Assembly: GCA_024225875.1 (NCBI GenBank)
Contig: JAAEMD010000037.1
Span: 1 to 9,887, forward strand
Source: a bacterium
GTDB taxonomy: Bacteria; Margulisbacteria; Marinamargulisbacteria; JAAEMD01
Direction of reading: 5' to 3'
Length of the DNA stretch: 9,887 nucleotides
The position numbers were made by a program, and so were the translations under genes. The notes beneath the pieces were generated by a model that was not told the DNA's origin, did no database searches, and was given only the letters and a program-made list of their open reading frames with translations. Of this stretch, positions 5,348-9,887 are shown in pieces (the first letter of the stretch is position 1; each line of letters begins with the position of its first letter).

Positions 5348-5456
5348 AGCCTCCCCCCTCTCAACAAAAAAAAATAATTTGTACCACTTTTGTACCACAA
5401 TTTAATATTTATCTTATGGAAAAGTCAAGTTTTTTTGTGTTTTGAGGCTAAGTTTG

Positions 5457-5532
<76 letters not shown>

Positions 5533-5548
5533 ATTTATCAATATGATT

Positions 5549-5579
5549 ATTATATATATAATGGATGCTTTTAGTCTAA
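5549..5579 (-). promoter_or_regulatory. Candidate tRNA-Lys promoter
   Basis: On the minus strand a -35-like TTAGAC (574-579 plus 5000) is followed after 17 bases by TATATA and after 19 bases by TATAAT (5549-5554). Transcription would start roughly 10-12 bases before G1 of the tRNA. The AT-rich context makes chance -10 matches common. Confidence 0.4.
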
Positions 5580-5607
5580 TTAATATTTGCCGGCTAAAAA
5601 TGGTTTT

Positions 5608-5964
5608 TCAGGATATTGCCGGTTTTTTACTATATAACATTAGAGCTTTTTGCATAGCTTGTAAAAAAGGACTACAGTCAAAATCACTTAACTCCTCTGG
5701 CAGTACTCTGTTGTTTATCAATAGCGCTTCATTTATGGTTAATCCCACAATATACTCTGATAAGAAAGAGCAGGATGGCTCTGCATCTTTTAAGTTTTTT
5801 GACCGCCATTTGCAGTCCAGTATCACTTGTCTATCTATTTTAAAAACAAGCTCCAGCTCCTGGCTGTTATCATTTTTTATAACAAAGCGGGCACTGTCAG
5901 GATAATAATCCAGATTGTTGTTTTTATTTTGAAGATTATTTATATGGTTTATGTTATGAGTCAT
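5608..5964 (-). CDS. NifU/IscU-like scaffold-fold protein lacking two cluster cysteines (118 aa)
   Basis: The pattern follows NifU_N/IscU, the scaffold on which Fe-S clusters are built: a beta strand (ELELVFKID), a DxKW segment (DCKWRS, matching D-A-K-F), an S-E-Y-I-V-G-L-T-I-N-E-A-L stretch (matching T-E-x-I-K-G-K-T-x-x-E-A), and a D-C-S-P-F-x-x-A-x-x-K-A-L end (matching the H-C-S helix). Only the last ligand, C97, is kept. The first Cys (P-x-C-G-D) is absent and the second (F-G-C-G) aligns to Leu. C51 and C65 are not at ligand positions. It is therefore unlikely to be a normal scaffold and may act as a binding or regulatory relative. It starts two bases after the stop of the 308-residue protein, so translation is probably coupled. 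It is the last gene of the SPFH operon. Confidence 0.65.
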   Translation of the reverse strand: MTHNINHINNLQNKNNNLDYYPDSARFVIKNDNSQELELVFKIDRQVILDCKWRSKNLKDAEPSCSFLSEYIVGLTINEALLINNRVLPEELSDFDCSPFLQAMQKALMLYSKKPAIS

Positions 5965-5966
5965 AT

Positions 5967-6893
5967 TTATCGCATGCTTTGTATATGTTTTATAAATATA
6001 TCGTATAGTTTCAAGCGTATATTTATCTGGTTTTCTTTCAGGGATATGGCATTTTCCTGTGTCTTTTTTACAACCAGATCTTTTTTTATAAGATCACGCA
6101 TAAAAACTGTTGTTTTTGACTTGGTTATCTCCTGAATGATTGGTGCATTTGCCACAAAATACATGTCAAAATAGACAATTGTTTTTTGCATCAATGATTT
6201 CATATCAAGGGTTGGCGATTCAAATAGCTGTGTTATATTGAAGGTGTGATTTTCAAGTTTAAAAGTCAAATCGTTGGGCAGGAATTGCTGAACATATAAA
6301 AACAGTGTATTTAACTCTTCAACAGGAAGACATGACATGATTATGAAGAAACTATCCTTTGTATGATTATTATTTAAAATTTCTACCATAGACTCTTTTT
6401 TAGTAATTATTTTATCCAGCATTGACTGGCTTGATTTTAGCTGGATGGTATAGTAAATAAGCTCTCTGCCAAGGCGGGCTACTATAGATGAAGCCAGTTC
6501 TTTTCCTGCGTTTTGTCCAGGATAAATTAATTTCTTATAAGATAAGATGAATTTTTCAAAATTTTTATCCAGTATGCCAAATTTAAATGTGTCATGCAGA
6601 CAGTTATCCCAGGTGATCGTTACTTTATTATTTTTTGAACTAAACGTTTTTATTGAGGGGATAAATATTCCACTATACATAGAAATAGCCATTAACATAA
6701 GGATCTGGATATAGATGATGCAGTTTTTTGAATTTATAAAGTCTGAAGAGCTGCTAAGTGACTCTTCTGTTTTGATGATATTTTTTAATAAAATGTAATC
6801 AGGCGAGTTTATTTGAAATATACTTGAAATCTGGTTTATCTGGTCTATAGAAGTTCGTAGAATATTTATGCCAGGCGGTAAAGAATTGTGCAT
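5967..6893 (-). CDS. Hypothetical helical protein of the SPFH operon (308 aa)
   Basis: No family recognised. The protein is rich in Ile, Lys, Asn and Ser, predicted largely helical, with no N-terminal signal. Residues about 58-80 (CIIYIQILMLMAISMYSGIF) are hydrophobic enough to be one membrane helix or a buried core helix. Several long helices follow, and the C-terminus is basic (KKDLVVKK, then NIRLKLYDIFIKHIQ). The ATG at 6891-6893 has an AGAGG ribosome binding site eight bases upstream. It starts 25 bases after the SPFH lipoprotein gene and ends two bases before the NifU-like gene, so it very likely works with these neighbours, perhaps at the membrane. That link is from context only. Confidence 0.6.
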   Translation of the reverse strand: MHNSLPPGINILRTSIDQINQISSIFQINSPDYILLKNIIKTEESLSSSSDFINSKNCIIYIQILMLMAISMYSGIFIPSIKTFSSKNNKVTITWDNCLHDTFKFGILDKNFEKFILSYKKLIYPGQNAGKELASSIVARLGRELIYYTIQLKSSQSMLDKIITKKESMVEILNNNHTKDSFFIIMSCLPVEELNTLFLYVQQFLPNDLTFKLENHTFNITQLFESPTLDMKSLMQKTIVYFDMYFVANAPIIQEITKSKTTVFMRDLIKKDLVVKKTQENAISLKENQINIRLKLYDIFIKHIQSMR

Positions 6894-6918
6894 ATGTTCA
6901 GCCTCTACAGTTTTATTT

Positions 6919-7986
6919 TTATTTGTTTTTTTCTACCATTTTTTTAGTTTTTTGAAGCCCCTGTATTTGCAGGAATCTATTTAGATCCATGGTTTTCAGG
7001 TTCATATCAGAGCCTGATCCAGAGGGGATGAGGAATATTTTTTTATTTTGAAGAGCTTCGGCAATTTTTAGTTTAACCATAGTGGTGCCTCCTTTGGCAG
7101 CGAGAGCTTTTTTCATTCTTTTCATACCTTCAGCGTCAGCTTTACCTTCCTGCATAACAGCTTGAGCGATATTCTTTTGTTGTTCATAATAAGCATCGGC
7201 TTTGATTTTAGCCTGAAGGAATTCCCCGTCAGCAGCAGCTACGAGTTTGTTAACTTCGCCCCTGGCTTCTTCGAGCTTTCTTTTATATTCTTCCTGTTTA
7301 GCTTTATTGGCAGATTTATTTTTCTCTGCTTTCTGGTCAGCGAGTTTTTTATCTTCAATGGCCTTCTGGTAGGCAGTATTGAAGCGATAGTCCTTGGTAA
7401 GAACGCTTTCAACAACAATTCCGTATTTTAAGAGAATGCTATTCAGGATATTTTTTGCTTTTTCAGCTTTAGCGGCTCTTTGAGCAGAGTTGTAGAAGTC
7501 TTCGGTAGTAAGTTCACCAAAGATATCGCGAGGTCTGCTTCTGGCAATGGTTCTGACAATTTTGGAACGCAGGTCTTTGTCATTATGAGCGACATATTCG
7601 AGAATAAGAGGTGTTTTATCCGGTTTAATTCTATAAGAGATGATAACATCCAGGGAGATATCATTACCGTCAATAGTTTTGAATCTCAGATCATCTTCTC
7701 CATAGACGTCGCCTTTACCAATAGTGAGAGTCATTTCAATATTCTGCAGTCTGGTATTAAAGGTGTGCCAGTCGTTAACTACAGGCAGGAAGAAGTAGGT
7801 AGCCCCCTGCGGGTAGAATTTTTGTTCTACGCCTCTTTTGCCGAAGAAGGATATTTTTTTTGTTCTGACCCCGACTTCGCTGGGCCCTGTATTATACATA
7901 ACGCAGGCAGAATTGAAGAGCAGACAAGAGGATAGTAAGAGAAGCGATGCCGGTTTTAAAAGGTAATTAAAAGATATTTTTTTCAT
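6919..7986 (-). CDS. SPFH/Band 7 (prohibitin-like) probable lipoprotein (355 aa)
   Basis: The N-terminal signal sequence has a basic start, a Leu-rich core and two possible lipidation cysteines: C21 (LLLLSSC, the better lipobox) and C28 (LFNSAC). The SPFH domain spans residues about 31-205 (opening GPSEVGVRTKK; GELTTEDFYN at 157-166). A long Ala/Lys/Glu coiled coil (about 206-290) is followed by a K-I-A-E-A-L-x-N-K-K-I-F-L-I-P-S end. SPFH proteins form large rings or lattices at membranes; most are held by a membrane helix, so lipid anchoring is unusual. By the +2 rule a mature Cys-Leu or Cys-Val would favour outer-membrane sorting, by analogy with E. coli. It is a paralogue of the upstream gene (same TTE-[ED]-FYN motif and C-terminal IP/LPS motif). 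AGGA seven bases before the ATG overlaps the upstream stop. Confidence 0.85.
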   Translation of the reverse strand: MKKISFNYLLKPASLLLLSSCLLFNSACVMYNTGPSEVGVRTKKISFFGKRGVEQKFYPQGATYFFLPVVNDWHTFNTRLQNIEMTLTIGKGDVYGEDDLRFKTIDGNDISLDVIISYRIKPDKTPLILEYVAHNDKDLRSKIVRTIARSRPRDIFGELTTEDFYNSAQRAAKAEKAKNILNSILLKYGIVVESVLTKDYRFNTAYQKAIEDKKLADQKAEKNKSANKAKQEEYKRKLEEARGEVNKLVAAADGEFLQAKIKADAYYEQQKNIAQAVMQEGKADAEGMKRMKKALAAKGGTTMVKLKIAEALQNKKIFLIPSGSGSDMNLKTMDLNRFLQIQGLQKTKKMVEKNK

Positions 7987-7995
7987 AATATAGTC

Positions 7996-9054
7996 CTAAA
8001 ACAGTTTCATAATTTTATTAAGGTTAAAAGGGTTGAGCCCGTTTTTACCGTCAGAAGGTAGAACGATAACTTCTATGCCATTAAAGACCTCAGCCATTTT
8101 AAGTCCGACCAGGTTTTCAGAGCCAGCGCCCTGTAGAGCCATGTTACGAAGTCTAATTTTTTCAGCTTCTGCTTTTTTTATAAGAAGGTCAGCAGCTGCT
8201 TTTTTTGTACGTACATAAAGGTCCCGTTCAGCATTTTTTTTCATAACATAGGCATTGCCCTTTTCGAGTTCTACATTATAGATAGCTTTGCCTTCCTGAA
8301 TAGTTTTGGAGAGTTTAGCTCCTTCCATAGCAGCTTTAGCTTCGGCCTGGTTTTTGAATACCAGTTGATCTTTAAGTTTTTTCTCTTCAATACTTTTCTG
8401 TATTTCGGAACTGTATTTGAAGTAGCGTATCAGAACATCTTCGACAAAAATTCCTTTTTGAGCCAGCTGTTTGTTAAGAATATCTTTGGCGAGCATCATT
8501 TTTTGAACTCTTAGATGAGGGTTATAGAATTCTTCTGTGGTGAGTTGCCCCAGAGTATTTTTTAGTATGGGCTCAGCTTTAGGAGCAATGCCGTCAGTAA
8601 TAAAGGCTTCGCCAGTACCAAGTGTTTTAATTGTTTTTAGAGGGTCTGCAATTTTATACAGGATAGAAACATCAACATCAACAAAGAATCCGTCAGAAGT
8701 CTGGATATGAGCTGCTTTATCAGAATGGTCACTGGTATCCTTAGCTGTATTAGTCAGGCTGTATAACTGCAGGTTCCTGGGGAATTTATAAATTTTTTCA
8801 AATCTTGGGATAACAAAGTAAAGACCAGCTGTGTATACTTTGGGATGAATACCTCTTTTAACCCCGATTTTTACTTCCTTGATCCCGAACTCGTAAGGTT
8901 TGATATAGACCATGCACATACTCCATAAAAATAGAATAATAAAAAGTATGGATGCAATAAATACGGCAAGTGATGTATTAAGGATTTTTTTTATGAAAGA
9001 TGAATTTAATAATTTTTTAAATTCCGATATATAGTTTTTTTGTGTTCTATTCAT
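7996..9054 (-). CDS. SPFH/Band 7 (prohibitin-like) membrane-anchored protein (352 aa)
   Basis: One N-terminal membrane helix (about 26-50, AVFIASILFIILFLWSMC) is followed by an SPFH domain (about 52-215; IKPYEFGIKEVKIG, TSDGFFVDVDVSILYKI, GQLTTEEFYNPH). Then comes an Ala/Glu/Lys coiled coil (about 216-305) and a C-terminal L-K-M-A-E-V-F-x-G-I-E-V-I-V-L-P-S motif typical of HflK/HflC- and prohibitin-like proteins. It resembles the downstream lipoprotein along its length, so the two arose by duplication and may form a mixed assembly as HflK and HflC do; neither is assigned as HflK or HflC. It is first in the operon. No clear Shine-Dalgarno precedes the ATG at 9052-9054, and no other start would keep the membrane helix, so this start stands with some doubt. 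Confidence 0.85.
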   Translation of the reverse strand: MNRTQKNYISEFKKLLNSSFIKKILNTSLAVFIASILFIILFLWSMCMVYIKPYEFGIKEVKIGVKRGIHPKVYTAGLYFVIPRFEKIYKFPRNLQLYSLTNTAKDTSDHSDKAAHIQTSDGFFVDVDVSILYKIADPLKTIKTLGTGEAFITDGIAPKAEPILKNTLGQLTTEEFYNPHLRVQKMMLAKDILNKQLAQKGIFVEDVLIRYFKYSSEIQKSIEEKKLKDQLVFKNQAEAKAAMEGAKLSKTIQEGKAIYNVELEKGNAYVMKKNAERDLYVRTKKAAADLLIKKAEAEKIRLRNMALQGAGSENLVGLKMAEVFNGIEVIVLPSDGKNGLNPFNLNKIMKLF

Positions 9055-9159
9055 TTGAAATTATTCTATCATAGAAATAATATGTTTTTAATGATGTAAT
9101 TTTGTGTTGAGAGTGTATGGGTTTTAAGTGAGTAAAATGAGCATGATTTTATGATAATA

Positions 9160-9165
9160 TATAAT
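9160..9165 (+). promoter_or_regulatory. Candidate -10 element in the divergent intergenic region
   Basis: A TATAAT hexamer stands in the 9055-9277 region between the divergent SPFH operon and the acidic-tail gene. No good -35 is found at 16-18 bases. If used, the plus-strand gene has a leader of about 105 bases that includes the hairpin at 9242-9262. The rest of the region is AT-rich with several GATAAT-like words, and no convincing minus-strand promoter was identified. Confidence 0.25.
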
Positions 9166-9241
9166 CAGTAGATAATAATTAAATTTAATATTGCAAAAGT
9201 GTTGTAGAATTTATTTTTATTAAAACAGCATGTATCAAAAA

Positions 9242-9262
9242 ACACATATGGGCAATATGTGT
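9242..9262 (+). repeat. 8-bp hairpin directly before the ribosome binding site of the 9278 gene
   Basis: Arms ACACATAT (9242-9249) and ATATGTGT (9255-9262) enclose the loop GGGCA. The hairpin ends two bases before the AAAGGG ribosome binding site (9265-9270). It could be a leader-mRNA structure affecting translation or stability, or a protein-binding palindrome. Confidence 0.5.
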
Positions 9263-9277
9263 AGAAAGGGATTGAGT

Positions 9278-9763
9278 ATGATAGAAACATCTAATAACTA
9301 TAACAGGTTGAAAAATTTTATAGTATTTGAACCACTTTCACTAAGGCTTAAAGAAACTGATATTTTTCTGCGTGGGGATGAAGTTATAAAAATGGTTTGG
9401 AATATAAATAATACAATTGGAAATAAAGATGACTTAAAATCAAGAATAATGAAAAATAAATTATCTAAATTCGAAAAAATGTTTTCTTTATTAAAATCTA
9501 ATGAAAATTTAGTTATGACTAAATTTTTTGATAATATCTGGCGACGTTACTCTTTTGTCAGTAATCTTGGAGAAAGTTTTCTGGAGATCCCATGTTTTTA
9601 TAAAATATATCCTGAATATGGATCGCAGGAACAGGATATTATTGCTCAAAGGATTAATTTTGATGAAGATATGGATTTGACTGAAGAGAATAATACAGAA
9701 GAAACAGAAACTGTATCTGAAGAAGAGAGTAAAGAGGTAGCTGAAGATCAGGAAAAATCATAA
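9278..9763 (+). CDS. Hypothetical protein with acidic C-terminal tail (161 aa)
   Basis: I start at the ATG 9278-9280 because AAAGGG lies seven bases upstream. An earlier in-frame ATG at 9230 has no ribosome binding site and would run through the hairpin. Residues 1-125 look like a compact mixed fold (LKNFIVFEPLSLRLKE, then KLSKFEKMFSLLKSNE, then WRRYSFVSNLGESFLEIP). Residues about 128-161 are almost all Glu, Asp, Thr and Ser (EENNTEETETVSEEE), surely disordered. There is no signal peptide, membrane helix or known domain. The acidic tail could bind basic partners or mimic nucleic acid, but nothing shows this. It is divergent from the SPFH operon. Confidence 0.6.
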   Translation: MIETSNNYNRLKNFIVFEPLSLRLKETDIFLRGDEVIKMVWNINNTIGNKDDLKSRIMKNKLSKFEKMFSLLKSNENLVMTKFFDNIWRRYSFVSNLGESFLEIPCFYKIYPEYGSQEQDIIAQRINFDEDMDLTEENNTEETETVSEEESKEVAEDQEKS

Positions 9764-9887
9764 ATCTGTTTCAAACTGGCTCACAATAGTGTTGATAAAA
9801 ATCCGCTATATAAACGTCATGTTATTTATATATTAGCATTAAATTGACATTAATCGTCAGTGTAATGGCCATCTAAAATATGAGATG
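9764..9887. other. Non-coding 3' flank of the acidic-tail gene
   Basis: No ORF of note, RNA gene or clear terminator hairpin with a T-run is seen in these 124 bases. Confidence 0.4.

Noticed and set aside
1..5456. Second copy of the tRNA 3' end (far att site)
   Set aside because: Looked for GGATTCGAAC-like and GCGCCGTGAG-like sequence on both strands and found none, so the other island end is outside the window.
5590..5622. CCGGC...GCCGG inverted repeat followed by six T as a terminator
   Set aside because: The T-run follows on the plus strand, where no gene reads into it, and on the minus strand no T-run follows. The stem is only five pairs with a long loop.
5543..6135. Plus-strand ORFs at 5543-5905 and 5827-6135
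   Set aside because: They overlap the NifU-like gene and the 308-residue gene in antisense, with no ribosome binding site and no family resemblance.
7480..7935. Long plus-strand ORF (151 codons) and a 76-codon minus-strand ORF at 7443-7673
   Set aside because: Both are out-of-frame shadows of the SPFH lipoprotein gene, whose domain and neighbours are clear.

Overview
The window is AT-rich bacterial DNA with two unlike halves that meet at a tRNA-Lys(CTT) gene (5457-5532, minus strand, CCA encoded). A prohibitin-like protein with a probable lipoprotein signal peptide points to a diderm (Gram-negative-type) bacterium. I cannot name the lineage from sequence alone. ORF6N-domain genes in several copies, as seen here, are typical of phage-derived islands in several AT-rich phyla.

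Left half (1-5456): the integrase-proximal end of a mobile island inserted at the 3' end of the tRNA. From the tRNA leftward, all on the minus strand, come a tyrosine recombinase (4271-5347), a short ORF6N protein (3811-4266), a HEPN-like hypothetical protein (3048-3785), a second and longer ORF6N protein (2292-2888), a short ORF without a normal start codon (2098-2277), a broken third ORF6N copy (1973-2100), and two unrelated proteins that share one plan, an N-terminal membrane helix with a helical cytoplasmic body (1295-1942 and 619-1059). A 120-bp MITE-like element with 28-bp terminal inverted repeats (1122-1241) lies between the last two. At the left edge a 42-codon plus-strand gene (405-533) faces a truncated minus-strand helix-turn-helix gene (1-264) across a short region with inverted repeats. 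This looks like a repressor/early-gene switch. The far end of the island is outside the window.

The most interesting signal is in the ORF6N genes. Both intact copies and the broken one carry an inverted repeat at exactly the same codons (the L-R-x-x-x-x-[TA]-[SA] stretch). Arms and loops differ between copies, but pairing is kept by matching changes on both arms, including one pair that is G-U only on the mRNA strand. This suggests either selection on an mRNA or DNA hairpin inside the coding sequence, or templated repair of a quasi-palindrome.

Right half (5533-9887): chromosomal-looking DNA. A tight four-gene minus-strand operon encodes a membrane-anchored SPFH/prohibitin-like protein (7996-9054), a paralogous SPFH probable lipoprotein (6919-7986), a 308-residue helical protein of unknown function (5967-6893), and a NifU/IscU-like protein that has lost two of the three cluster-binding cysteines (5608-5964). 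Gaps of 9, 25 and 2 bases suggest co-translation. A divergent plus-strand gene (9278-9763) encodes an unrecognised protein with a very acidic tail. An 8-bp hairpin lies just ahead of its ribosome binding site.
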